Assembly: GCF_030345795.1 (NCBI RefSeq)
Contig: NZ_JAUALB010000001.1
Coordinates: forward strand, 4,456,001-4,520,000
From: Micromonospora sp. WMMA1363
Lineage (GTDB): Bacteria; Actinomycetota; Actinomycetes; Mycobacteriales; Micromonosporaceae
DNA length: 64,000 nucleotides
Reading direction: 5' to 3'
Both the position numbers and the translations under genes were made by a program. The notes beneath the pieces are model-generated. The model was not told where the DNA came from. It was given only the letters and a program-made list of their open reading frames with translations, and searched no databases. This document shows positions 41,858 to 51,208 of the stretch, piece after piece (the first letter of the stretch is position 1; each line of letters begins with the position of its first letter).

Positions 41858-42784
41858 TTACCTGCTGCCGGCTGGCGCAGGGGTGGCGATAGGTGGTTCG
41901 GCTGGTTGCCTCTGGTGGGTGTGCCAGGCGGTCTCGTACTCGTTCGGGCTGAGGTAGCCCAGTTCCTTCTGGATGCGGCGGGTGTTGTACCAGCCGTCGA
42001 TGTAGGCGAAGATCGCGTTCTCGGCCTCGTCGCGGGTCCGCCAGCTCGTGCGGTAGACGAGTTCGATCTTCAGCGTCGACCAGAAATTCTCCATCAGGGC
42101 GTTGTCGTAGCTGTCGCCGACGGAGCCCATCGAGGGCAGGATCCCGTTGTCCTGTAAGCGTTCCGCGAACCGGAACGATGTGTAGTTCGACCCGCGATCT
42201 GAGTGGTGGATCAACTGGCCGTCGCGGACGTCGCGCGACCAGATGCCGTATTCGAGGGCGGCGAGGATCAGGTCGGTGTCGCAGCGGTTGGAGGTCTTCC
42301 AGCCGACGATTCGGCGGGAGAAGACGTCGCGGACCGCGGCGAGCCAGAACACGCCTTCGCCGCAGGGGATGCGGGTGGCGTCGGCGACCCAGAGCCGGTT
42401 CGGCCCGGTGGCGGTGAACTGCCGCCCGACAAGGTCCGGCGCCGGTGTGTGCCGTGGGTCCTGCCGCGTGGAGCCGCCGCGCCAGCCGCGGCGCAGGAAC
42501 GCGCCCTGCCAGCCCTGCTGCGTCATCAGCCGCTCGACGCGTTTGCGACCCACGTAGATGCCGTCGCGGCGTAGCTGGCGGTGGACCCGGTCCGCGCCGT
42601 AGGTGCGCCCGGAGGTCTCCCAGATCTCGTGAATGTTGGAGATCAGGCCCAGGTCGACCACGTCGCGGTCGCAGGGCGCCTCGGCCTGCTTGACCCACGC
42701 GTAGTAGGTCGAGGCGCCGATGTTCAGGACCCGTAGCAGGAGCGCGACCGCGAACTGGTCACGGTGTTCATCAATGAACGTCAT
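41858..42784 (-). CDS. IS3 OrfB DDE transposase (type B, copy 1)
   Basis: 308 residues; HTH_21 segment HEIWETSGRTYGADRVHRQL, DDE core with LWVADATRIPCGEGVFWLAA, LIHHSDRGSNYTSF and YDNALMENFWSTLKIEL. Identical in sequence to the copy at 50102-51028, so both moved recently. Starts at the ATG at 42784, overlapping orfA by four bases. Confidence 0.93.
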   Translation of the reverse strand: MTFIDEHRDQFAVALLLRVLNIGASTYYAWVKQAEAPCDRDVVDLGLISNIHEIWETSGRTYGADRVHRQLRRDGIYVGRKRVERLMTQQGWQGAFLRRGWRGGSTRQDPRHTPAPDLVGRQFTATGPNRLWVADATRIPCGEGVFWLAAVRDVFSRRIVGWKTSNRCDTDLILAALEYGIWSRDVRDGQLIHHSDRGSNYTSFRFAERLQDNGILPSMGSVGDSYDNALMENFWSTLKIELVYRTSWRTRDEAENAIFAYIDGWYNTRRIQKELGYLSPNEYETAWHTHQRQPAEPPIATPAPAGSR

Positions 42785-43092
42785 GACCGTCGCCGGGTCG
42801 GGTCGAGCTCCGCCGCGAAATACGCGCTCGCCGCTTTCAGGATCTCGTTGGCCCGCCGCAGCTCGGTGACCTCCCTGCGCAGCCGGCGGTTCTCCTCGAC
42901 CATCTCGCTGGTCGGCCGGTCGTGACGCTCACCCGTGTCAGCCTCGGCCTGACGGATCCAGTTCCTGAGCGCCTCGTGATGCACGCCGAGCTGCTCGGCC
43001 AAGCGCCGGATCACCGGCTTCGGGTCCGATTCGCGGTACAAGCGCACAGCGCGCTGACGGAGCTCATCGGGGTACTTCTTCGGTGCTGCCAC
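42781..43092 (-). CDS. IS3 OrfA (type B, copy 1)
   Basis: A 103-residue protein from the GTG at 43092 (VAAPKKYPDELRQRAVRLYR), with GGAGGAAG five bases upstream, ending VTELRRANEILKAASAYFAA. Helix-turn-helix plus coiled-coil, the standard IS3 OrfA layout. An in-frame ATG at 43140 lies within the element end and is less likely. Confidence 0.88.
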   Translation of the reverse strand: MAAPKKYPDELRQRAVRLYRESDPKPVIRRLAEQLGVHHEALRNWIRQAEADTGERHDRPTSEMVEENRRLRREVTELRRANEILKAASAYFAAELDPTRRRS

Positions 43093-43173
43093 GGATACTT
43101 CCTCCCCCACGGCCATCAGACCATGGTCAAGAAACTCCATGAAAGCGGGGGTGGCTCAGGTAGGAGAGCAACC

Positions 43174-43795
43174 ATGTTGATGACACACGCGGGCAGGCAG
43201 CCGCAGATAGACCCGACGGCCTGGATCGCGCCCGACGCCACGGTATGCGGCGACGTGACGATTGGTCCTGGCGCCCGCGTCATGCACGGGGCGCGCGTGA
43301 TCGGCGAGGCCGGAGGCACCATCAGGATCGGGCGAGAGTGCATCGTGATGGAAAACGCCGTGGTGCGAGCCAGCGCCCGTCACGCCTGCACCATCGGCGA
43401 CCATTGCCTGATCGGCCCGAACGCGCACCTCACGGGGCCGTGCTGGAGGAGCAGGTCTTCATGGCCACCGGGGCGGCGATCTTCCACGGCGCTCACCTCG
43501 GTCGTGGCACGGAAGTGCGCATTCACGCGACGATCCACCTGCGTACGCGTCTGGAGCCGGGCGCGACCGTCCCAGTCGGCTGGGTCGCAGTTGGCGATCC
43601 GGCCCGCATCCTGCCCGCCGACAAGCACGATGAGATCTGGGCCGTGCAGGCACCGCTGAACGGGTGTACGGCTTCGACCGGGACACGCCGGACCTGATGG
43701 TCCACATAACCCGACGGCTCTCCGAGACGCTCGCCGCGCACCGTGACGATGACGTTGTCCACGCTTGGTCGCGCGACACCGACCCCAACGGATGA
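43174..43795 (+). pseudogene. Gamma-carbonic anhydrase/LbH family protein with two frameshifts
   Basis: From the ATG at 43174 (AGGAGAG upstream) the frame reads MLMTHAGRQPQIDPTAWIAP and the hexapeptide-repeat run DATVCGDVTIGPGARVMHGA to GDHCLIGPNAHLTG. Near 43437 one base is missing: the next frame gives AVLEEQVFMATGAAIFHGAH and VPVGWVAVGDPARILPADKH. A second break near 43665 leads to VYGFDRDTPDLMVHITRRLS to a stop at 43795. The left-handed beta-helix repeats mark a trimeric gamma-carbonic-anhydrase-like protein; the metal-binding histidines of active enzymes are not obvious. The gene is inactive as it stands. Confidence 0.7.
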
Positions 43796-43920
43796 CCGCA
43801 AACCGCACCCCTTGCGCGTCCGTCCGTAGCTTTCAGCAAAAACAACCAATCAGTTGATCTAGGAGCAGGAGGGCCCCACTCCAGGTGCCGGCAACCGCAG
43901 CTGCAGGAGCGCTTCACTCC

Positions 43921-43940
43921 ATCAAACCCGGGGCTTGACA
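43921..43940. repeat. Solo IS3-type terminal repeat
   Basis: ATCAAACCCGGGGCTTGACA differs by one base from the right end of the IS3 type A element (ACCAAACCCGGGGCTTGACA at 41785-41804). No other part of an element is around it, so it is a leftover end or part of another lost IS3 relative. Confidence 0.7.
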
Positions 43941-44031
43941 TCCTGATGCCACGGACAAGCGCAGTAGGCCGTGCTGTGCCGAGGATCGCAACCGCTTGCC
44001 CAGCCATGGACCCGGTGGCAGGCTCAGGGTT

Positions 44032-44676
44032 GTGATCAGCACCGGCGCGATCCTGGGCATCGCCCTCGTCGCGCTCACCATGGTCGCGACCCCGGGGCCG
44101 AACATGTTTTACCTCGTGTCGCGCACACTGACGCAGGGACGCACGGCCGGACTGACCTCGCTGCTCGGCACTACCGCCGGGTTCGGGGTCTACCTACTTG
44201 CCACGGCGGCCGGGCTTGGCGCCGTTTTCACGGCCGTTCCGGTGCTCTACACCGTACTCAAGGTCGTCGGTGCGGCGTATCTGCTGTATCTGGCCTACCA
44301 GGCGCTGCGCGGGCGCAAGAGCTCCCCCTTCGAGTCCCAGAAGCTGCCGAAGGATCCGACCTGGCGGCTGTTCGCGATGGGCTTCGTCACCAACCTACTC
44401 AACCCGAAGATCGCGATGATCTACGTGGCACTGCTGCCGCAGTTCATCGAGCCCGCGCGCGGGCATGTCGCGCTGCAGGCCATCATCCTCGGCCTCACCC
44501 AGATCACGATCGCGATCATCGGCAACGGACTCATCGTGATCGCCGCAGGACGGATCGCGAAGTTCCTGGCCGCCCGACCGACGTGGATGCGCATACAGCG
44601 CTATCTCATGGCATCGGTGCTGAGCGTCCTGGCGGTGCGTATGCTCACCGACCGCGCCCGCCCGGGCCCCGCCTGA
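44032..44676 (+). CDS. LysE/RhtB-family exporter
   Basis: A 214-residue membrane protein with five or six hydrophobic segments. The N-terminal signature is LVALTMVATPGPNMFYLVSR, followed by GFGVYLLATAAGLGAVFTAV, KVVGAAYLLYLAYQALRGRK and FVTNLLNPKIAMIYVALLPQ, all hallmarks of amino-acid exporters. Substrate unknown. The GTG at 44032 gives VISTGAILGIALVAL; the longer upstream frame has no ribosome site. It is one of few intact non-mobile genes in the island, with an ISL3 remnant immediately after it. Confidence 0.85.
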   Translation: MISTGAILGIALVALTMVATPGPNMFYLVSRTLTQGRTAGLTSLLGTTAGFGVYLLATAAGLGAVFTAVPVLYTVLKVVGAAYLLYLAYQALRGRKSSPFESQKLPKDPTWRLFAMGFVTNLLNPKIAMIYVALLPQFIEPARGHVALQAIILGLTQITIAIIGNGLIVIAAGRIAKFLAARPTWMRIQRYLMASVLSVLAVRMLTDRARPGPA

Positions 44677-44745
44677 GTGTCAACGGTCAGCGGGATTTGG
44701 CTCTGGCACGAAGTTCGTGATTCGGTCCCACCTGCGGCGTGACGG

Positions 44746-45702
44746 CTACTCGGCGAGGACGACGCGGAGCCGGAGGAGGTCGAAGTTCGCACGGCCGTAC
44801 ATCTGCCTTTTGAGCGCTTTCAATCGACAGGCGTTGCCCTCGACAGCACCGCTGCTGTAGGGCAGGGTGAGCCCGTTGCGCGCGGCGTCGTCGTCCTTGA
44901 CCAGGCCGGCGGCGAAGCCGGCCAGCTGCGCGACACCGCTTTGGTTGGCCTGGGTGATCCAGGTGTCCAGGTGCTGGCCCTGGCGTTGGCGCAGCATGCC
45001 GGCGAAGTCGCTGACCAGGCGGTCAACTGTGCGTAGGCTGTCACACCGCTGGAGGATGCGGGCCAGGTCGGCCTGCTCCCGTTCGGTGCGCTCGCCGGCG
45101 GGCCGGATGATCCAGCCGGTCACCTCGCGAGGTTTCGGCGCGACCGGCGCCACAGCGGTCGGTTTGATCGTGCCGTCGCGCCAGGTCTGCAGCAGCCGGC
45201 GCACCGTGCGGGCGCTGCCGCGGTAGCCGCACTCGCGTAGTTCGGTGGCCAGCGTGACGGCGTTGGTGCAGCCCTGTTCCCACCGGGAGGCGAGGTGGGT
45301 GGTGTGCTCGTCGAGGTCCTTCGCCCGGGGAACGGTCCCGGTGAGCAGATCGTCCGCGGTGGCCGCGCGCAGGTAACGGCGCACCGTCTTGCCGTCGAGG
45401 TTCAACGCCCGGCTGATCGCGGTGGTACCAACACCGGTGGTGTGCAGGGCATGGATCTCGGCGTGGCGTTGCCGGGTCATCTCGGCCCGGCGGCCCTGCT
45501 CACCCTCGGTGGACGGCCGCGGCTGCGCGACGGCTTCGGCCTCGGGTCGGTCCTTGAGGCAGGCGCGGTGCGCGCGCACGACTCGGTCGACCGCATGGGT
45601 GAGGTTCTGCAGCAGGTGGAACCGGTCGGCGACCTGGATCGCGTCCGGCGCACCGAGCCGGCCGCCTTCGGCATACCCACTGGCCCTATCACGACAAATC
45701 AA
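44746..45702 (-). pseudogene. ISL3-family transposase, N-terminally truncated
   Basis: The coherent part starts at about ICRDRASGYAEGGRLGAPDA and runs IQVADRFHLLQNLTHAVDRV to PYSSGAVEGNACRLKALKRQ and YGRANFDLLRLRVVLAE, the C-terminal two thirds of an ISL3 enzyme, including its inserted helix-turn-helix (HALHTTGVGTTAISRALNLD). The first catalytic Asp and the zinc-finger N-terminus are absent; another gene fragment abuts near 45702. The downstream end of the element is probably around 44677 (GTGTCAACGGTCAGCGGGAT). Confidence 0.8.
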
Positions 45703-45963
45703 CGCAGCATCACCGCCCTGCGCGACGGCACACGCGGCATCGGACACACCACCGCGACCACCGCCGCCGTCATCCTGACCGACGGCACCATCCTCGCCGA
45801 CACGGCGAACTCCCCGTCCCTGACCGCACTGCGCACCTGGCTACACCAACGGGAGCAAGCGGGGACGCCCCGACGCCACTTGGTACGACACCAGCCTCGT
45901 CCCCAACGACGAGAACGACCTGCCCGGCTGGGACCTCCGGATCACCGCCGACGCCAGCCAGTA
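45703..45963 (+). pseudogene. Fragment of an unidentified gene
   Basis: One frame reads SITALRDGTRGIGHTTATTA, AVILTDGTILADTANSPSLT and ALRTWLHQREQAGTP; a second frame then gives DATWYDTSLVPNDENDLPGW and DLRITADASQ to a stop at 45963. Together they look like the C-terminal 85 residues of a protein with one frameshift near 45865. I do not recognise the family. The ISL3 remnant adjoins on the left. Confidence 0.35.
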
Positions 45964-46675
45964 GCCGTCCGCTCGTAGTCACGATCGCCCGGTCCACTCG
46001 CCCACGCCGAGGCTACGAGCAGACTGGTGCGGGCCCGAAGGCAGACCGGTAGGCGCCGCTCCCAGCCGGATCGCCCTGAAATGCCGCAGGGTGTCGAGCA
46101 GGGCTCGCCGCGCGCCGATCGTCCAGGTGCCGGATGTCGAGGCCGTCCCGGAACGCGCCCCGCTCGTTGTCATCGTGGCGATCCGTCCAGATCGGAGTCG
46201 CCAGCATTGGCGGTCCGCACGAACCAGGTCGGCGACTGAGTGCCCCAGCGGCCCACTCGCACCGAACGACCCATCATCGTCTTCGATGGCGTCCTTGCCC
46301 CGGAGCAGAGCACAGCCATCCGGGCCAGCGCGGATGCTCCACCAGCGGGCCTGGCCCACACCGGCGCGGCGCTCACTGCTGGCCCGCAGAGCGGCAGCCG
46401 GAAGGCCGATCCGAACGGCTGGGTGAAGCGTCCGCTTGGACGACGGCTGCTTGATCAACGAACGAACAGCCCCGACGGGGCATAGACCTGCACAGGTAAT
46501 CCCGGCCGGGCGTTGGCAGGGCGGACCCAGACCCGGCGCAAGATGCGGCTCGAGGGCCGCGGGCGCAGCAGCAGACGCCAAGCCTTGGCTGCGGCAAGGA
46601 TGGGCTGCGGGAGACCGGCTGCCCGGAGATCCGCGTGCATCCTCACCAGGGAGTCGGGTAGCCTTGGGGCGCGGC
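45964..46675. other. Decayed region before tRNA-Lys
   Basis: 712 bases without an intact gene. On the minus strand around 46370-46170 a stretch reads WWSIRAGPDGCALLRGKDAI and GASGPLGHSVADLVRADRQC, which has protein-like composition but no clean boundaries or start. I could not name it. No element ends were found. Confidence 0.3.
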
Positions 46676-46747
46676 GGGCCGCTAGCTCAATGGTAGAGCT
46701 GCTGACTTTTAATCAGTAGGTTCGGGGTTCGAGCCCCCGGCGGCCCA
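46676..46747 (+). tRNA. tRNA-Lys (TTT)
   Basis: 72 bases: acceptor GGGCCGC/GCGGCCC with discriminator A, D-stem GCTC/GAGC, anticodon stem GCTGA/TCAGT with loop CTTTTAA (anticodon TTT), T-stem CGGGG/CCCCG. CCA is not encoded. Confidence 0.92.
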
Positions 46748-47115
46748 CCCCAAGATGGCCTCTGAACTGGAAATACAGTCACTCGTCTATTCGACTTCTA
46801 CCGATGCCCTATTCGATGGTCGATAGGCGTCGGGTCGCGATGGGCGAAGTGTCGCGGTGGCGGTCGGCGCTGACGTCGTCGGGTCGGCCGTGCGAACGTC
46901 GATCTCACCGTACGCGTCGCAGGCCGCGTGATATCGCCGAGCCGGAAGGCGTAGGTCACCGGCTGCAAGCTGCTGCCGCTCGCCGTGGCGGCGCGGAGCG
47001 TGTGGCGGGATTGACCCGACTTGGGCCAAGATCTGTTGATTCGGCGGTTGGTGGGCCTGTGACCTGCGGTGGCGTGTCGGGAGGCACGCACTAAACGGGG
47101 TCGGTTCTATCGTGG
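46748..47115. other. Intergenic region after tRNA-Lys
   Basis: 368 bases; no gene recognised. The last 25 bases (ACTAAACGGGGTCGGTTCTA) are probably the left end of the IS1634-type element that follows. No second copy of the tRNA 3' end was seen. Confidence 0.35.
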
Positions 47116-48504
47116 GTGGTCGTGGCGTACGTGCGGACGGTGAAGACGGCGTCCGGGGCGCGGGCGGTGCAGATCGCGCACTCCCAGCACCGCGGGTCGC
47201 GGGACATCGAGCACATCGGGTCGGCGCTTACCGACGCGGACCTGGAGCTGCTGAAGGCGGTGGCGTGGCAGCGGTTGGCCGCGGGGCAGGGCGAGTTGGA
47301 TCTGCGTCTGCCGGGCAGTCCCGCGAACCAGGGCGCGGCGTTGCCGATCACGTCGTCGCGGATGGGGCATCTGGTGGACGCGTTGAGTCGTGGCTACGAG
47401 GTGTTGGGGTTCGGGCCTGCGACCGGCCGGGACGAAGTGTTCCGGGCGCTGGTGTTGGCCAGGATCATCGAGCCGACCAGCAAGCTGGGCTCCCTGCGGG
47501 TGCTCGCCGAGGCCGGTCTGGACCCGCCGTCCTACCGGACGGTGAAGCGGCGGCTGCGGGTCTACGCCGGCGCTGATCAGAGCCCCGACGATGCGGGTCA
47601 GGGCCGGGACGAGTCGGTCCGGCCGGTGGGCGGTGGCGGGCACAACTGGCGCGTGCCTGCGCCGAGCATCTGCGCCTGGGACCGACGACGTTGCTGCTCT
47701 ACGACGTCACGACCTTGTACTTCGAGACCGACGAAGGTGACGGGTTCCGCGAGCCCGGCTTCAGCAAAGAACGACGCCTGCAGCCGCAGATCACCGTCGG
47801 TCTGCTCACCGACGGGTCGGGGTTCCCGCTGATGGTGCGCGCGTTCGAGGGCAACCGGGCCGAGACCACCACCATGCTGCCGGTCCTGCGGGCCTTCCTC
47901 GACGCGCACCGCCTGTCCGACGTCACGGTGGTGGCCGACGCCGAGATGGTGTCGGATGCGAACAAACGCGCGATCGAAGCCGCCGGACTGTCGTTCATCC
48001 TCGGCGCCCGCGTCCTCGACGTGCCCTACGTCGTGGCGGCGTGGCGGCGACGCTCACCCCGACGCCGAGATCCCGGACGGGCATGTCTTCATCCAGCCCT
48101 GGCCCGCCGGCCCGGGCGACAAGCGCCGCGACCACACGATCTACTACCAATACCGCGCTGACCGGGCCCGACGGACCTTGCGGGGAATCGACACCCAAAT
48201 CACCAAAGCCGAGAACGCCGTCGCCGGGAAGACATCGGTGAAGCGGAACCGGTACGTGCGCCTGACCGGGGCGAGCAAGAGCGTGAACCGGACCCTGGAG
48301 ACAAAGAACCGTGCCCTGGCCGGAATCAAGGGCTACGTCACCAACCTGCCGGACCCCGACCCCGCGCAGGTCATCGGCGCCTACAGCCGGCTGCTGCAGG
48401 TCGAGAAGAGCTTCCGGATGTCGAAGACAGACCTGGCAGCCCGGCCGATCTACCACCACACCCGCGAATCGATCGAAGCCCACCTGACCATCGTGTTCGC
48501 CGCC
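47116..48504 (+). pseudogene. IS1634-family transposase with two frameshifts and a lost C-terminus
   Basis: Frame 1 from the GTG at 47116 reads MVVAYVRTVKTASGARAVQI to RVYAGADQSP. Frame 2 (about 47640-48040) gives LARACAEHLRLGPTTLLLYD, VTTLYFETDEGDGFREPGFS and VVADAEMVSDANKRAIEAAG. Frame 3 gives GDAHPDAEIPDGHVFIQPWP, VEKSFRMSKTDLAARPIYHH and ESIEAHLTIVFAAL, then breaks at 48504. There CTAG and 18 bases of an IS701 end follow, so the last 30 or so residues were removed by an insertion. The DDE motifs remain recognisable in the pieces. Confidence 0.8.
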
Positions 48505-48508
48505 CTAG

Positions 48509-48526
48509 TACTGCAACGGCGGGTCG
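48509..48526. repeat. 18-bp remnant of an IS701 end
   Basis: TACTGCAACGGCGGGTCG matches the first 18 bases of both intact IS701 copies and is preceded by CTAG (48505-48508), the same target site. The rest of the element is gone; the IS256 end begins at the next base. Confidence 0.85.
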
Positions 48527-49793
48527 GGGAGTGTCAAGTTAACGGCTGATCTTGGTTGTTGAGGTGGTCAGTTGTTGGCCGGGGTGAGCCGGCCTTCGAA
48601 GGCGATCTGGAAGGCGTTCAGTGGTGCTTTCCAGCGCATGGTCCAGCGTCGGCGGCCGGCTCCGGTCGGGTCGAGGCTCATCAAGGCCATGTAGACGCAC
48701 TTGAGTGCGGCCTGCTCGTTCGGGAAGTGGCCACGAGCTCGCACGGCCCTGCGGATACGGGCGTTGACGGACTCGATCGCGTTCGTGGAGCAGATGACCT
48801 TGCGGATCTCCACGTCGAAGGCGAGGAACGGCACGAACTCCGCCCACGCGTTCTCCCACAGCTTCACGATCGCCGGATACTTACGGCCCCACGCCTCGGC
48901 GAACTCGAGGAACCGCTCGGTGGCGGCGTCCTCGGTCGCCGCGGTGTAGACCGGCCGCAGCGCTTTGGCGATCTTGTCCCAGTCCTGCCGGGCGGCGTAG
49001 CGGAACGAGTTGCGCAGCAGGTGCACCACACACGTCTGCACGATCGTGCGCGGCCACACCGTCTCCACCGTCTCCGGCAGTCCCTTGAGCCCGTCACAGA
49101 CCAGCATCAGCACGTCGGCCACGCCGCGGTTCTTCAACTCGGTGAGCACGTGCAGCCAGTACTTGGCGCCCTCGCCGCCGTCACCGGCCCAGATACCGAG
49201 GATGTCGCGGTGGCCGTCGACGGTGACCGCCATCGCGAGGTAGATCGGCCGGTTCGCGACCTGACCGTCCCTGATCTTGACGTTGATGGCGTCGATGAAC
49301 ACGACCGGGTAGACCCGGTCCAGGGGCCGGTTCTGCCACTCGGCCATGCCGTCCATGACCTTGTCGGTGATCGTGGAGATGGTCTGCTTCGACACCTCAG
49401 CGCCGTAGACCTCAGCCAGGTGCGCGGCGATCTCGCCGTGGGTCAGGCCCTTGGCCGACAGCGACAGGACCATGTCGTCGACGCCGGTCAGACGCCGCTG
49501 CCGCTTACGCACGATCTGCGGCTCGAACGTCCCGGCGGCGTCGCGTGGGACCCGCACCTCGACCGGCCCGACGTCGGTGAGCACCGTCTTGGTCCGGCTG
49601 CCGTTACGGGTGTTCCCGCTACCCCGACCCGCCGGGTCGTGCTTGTCGTAGCCGACGTGGTCGGTGATCTCCCCATCCAACGCCGACTCGAGGACCCGCT
49701 TCGTCAGCTGCTGCAGCAGCCCACCCTTGAGCCACCCCCGCTTTCATGGAGTTTCTTGACCATGGTCTGATGGCCGTGGGGGAGGAAGTATCC

Positions 49794-50105
49794 GTGGCAG
49801 CACCGAAGAAGTACCCCGATGAGCTCCGTCAGCGCGCTGTGCGCTTGTACCGCGAATCGGACCCGAAGCCGGTGATCCGGCGCTTGGCCGAGCAGCTCGG
49901 CGTGCATCACGAGGCGCTCAGGAACTGGATCCGTCAGGCCGAGGCTGACACGGGTGAGCGTCACGACCGGCCGACCAGCGAGATGGTCGAGGAGAACCGC
50001 CGGCTGCGCAGGGAGGTCACCGAGCTGCGGCGGGCCAACGAGATCCTGAAAGCGGCGAGCGCGTATTTCGCGGCGGAGCTCGACCCGACCCGGCGACGGT
50101 CATGA
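49794..50105 (+). CDS. IS3 OrfA (type B, copy 2)
   Basis: 103 residues from the GTG at 49794; identical to copy 1. Helix-turn-helix (PDELRQRAVRLYRESDPKPV) and coiled-coil (MVEENRRLRREVTELRRANE). Overlaps orfB by four bases. Confidence 0.88.
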   Translation: MAAPKKYPDELRQRAVRLYRESDPKPVIRRLAEQLGVHHEALRNWIRQAEADTGERHDRPTSEMVEENRRLRREVTELRRANEILKAASAYFAAELDPTRRRS

Positions 50106-51028
50106 CGTTCATTGATGAACACCGTGACCAGTTCGCGGTCGCGCTCCTGCTACGGGTCCTGAACATCGGCGCTTCGACCTACTACGCGTGGGTCAAGCAG
50201 GCCGAGGCGCCCTGCGACCGCGACGTGGTCGACCTGGGCCTGATCTCCAACATTCACGAGATCTGGGAGACCTCCGGGCGCACCTACGGCGCGGACCGGG
50301 TCCACCGCCAGCTACGCCGCGACGGCATCTACGTGGGTCGCAAACGCGTCGAGCGGCTGATGACGCAGCAGGGCTGGCAGGGCGCGTTCCTGCGCCGCGG
50401 CTGGCGCGGCGGCTCCACGCGGCAGGACCCACGGCACACACCGGCGCCGGACCTTGTCGGGCGGCAGTTCACCGCCACCGGGCCGAACCGGCTCTGGGTC
50501 GCCGACGCCACCCGCATCCCCTGCGGCGAAGGCGTGTTCTGGCTCGCCGCGGTCCGCGACGTCTTCTCCCGCCGAATCGTCGGCTGGAAGACCTCCAACC
50601 GCTGCGACACCGACCTGATCCTCGCCGCCCTCGAATACGGCATCTGGTCGCGCGACGTCCGCGACGGCCAGTTGATCCACCACTCAGATCGCGGGTCGAA
50701 CTACACATCGTTCCGGTTCGCGGAACGCTTACAGGACAACGGGATCCTGCCCTCGATGGGCTCCGTCGGCGACAGCTACGACAACGCCCTGATGGAGAAT
50801 TTCTGGTCGACGCTGAAGATCGAACTCGTCTACCGCACGAGCTGGCGGACCCGCGACGAGGCCGAGAACGCGATCTTCGCCTACATCGACGGCTGGTACA
50901 ACACCCGCCGCATCCAGAAGGAACTGGGCTACCTCAGCCCGAACGAGTACGAGACCGCCTGGCACACCCACCAGAGGCAACCAGCCGAACCACCTATCGC
51001 CACCCCTGCGCCAGCCGGCAGCAGGTAA
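50102..51028 (+). CDS. IS3 OrfB DDE transposase (type B, copy 2)
   Basis: 308 residues, identical to the copy at 41858-42784, with intact catalytic segments LWVADATRIP, HHSDRGSNYTSF and YDNALMENFWSTLKIEL. Confidence 0.93.
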   Translation: MTFIDEHRDQFAVALLLRVLNIGASTYYAWVKQAEAPCDRDVVDLGLISNIHEIWETSGRTYGADRVHRQLRRDGIYVGRKRVERLMTQQGWQGAFLRRGWRGGSTRQDPRHTPAPDLVGRQFTATGPNRLWVADATRIPCGEGVFWLAAVRDVFSRRIVGWKTSNRCDTDLILAALEYGIWSRDVRDGQLIHHSDRGSNYTSFRFAERLQDNGILPSMGSVGDSYDNALMENFWSTLKIELVYRTSWRTRDEAENAIFAYIDGWYNTRRIQKELGYLSPNEYETAWHTHQRQPAEPPIATPAPAGSR

Positions 51029-51208
51029 CCACCGCTCCAGCAAAGCGGGGGAAGCTCACCTCGCCGGTCAGCTTCAACCCGTCACCACGAGCCCGATCGA
51101 CCAGCATCGCGATCAACTGCTCATCCGTGACCGCACCCACCGGCTCCACGGCCGGCTGTCCCACGGTGGTCTCGGTCGTCATCTGGCGTCTCTCCCTTGA
51201 TCGGTCGA

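Larger units (their letters stand above)
41828..43158 (-). mobile_element. IS3-family element, type B, copy 1 (1331 bp)
   Basis: Ends TGAGCTTCCCCCGCTTTGCT and TGAGCCACCCCCGCTTTCAT (read inward) are imperfect inverted repeats. GGT is duplicated at 41825-41827 and 43159-43161. Transcribed on the minus strand, only 20 bases of older sequence after element A. The second copy (49728-51058) is the same length in the other orientation, with identical proteins. Confidence 0.93.
49728..51058 (+). mobile_element. IS3-family element, type B, copy 2 (1331 bp)
   Basis: Same ends as copy 1, in plus orientation. CCT duplicated at 49725-49727 and 51059-51061. Inserted into codon 42 of the IS256 transposase gene. 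Confidence 0.95.
48568..51182 (-). pseudogene. IS256-family transposase, interrupted by IS3
   Basis: The N-terminal 41 residues lie at 51182-51059 (MTTETTVGQPAVEPVGAVTD to RARGDGLKLTGE) and the rest at 49724-48568. Joining them with one copy of the CCT duplication restores GLKLTGEGGLLQQLTKRVLE, a 426-residue frame. It contains SALDGEITDHVGYDKHDPAG, the DDE region around YPVVFIDAINVKIRDGQVAN and LMLVCDGLKGLPETVETVWP, and STNAIESVNARIRRAVRARG. All is intact apart from the insertion, so it was functional until the IS3 element entered. Confidence 0.9.
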
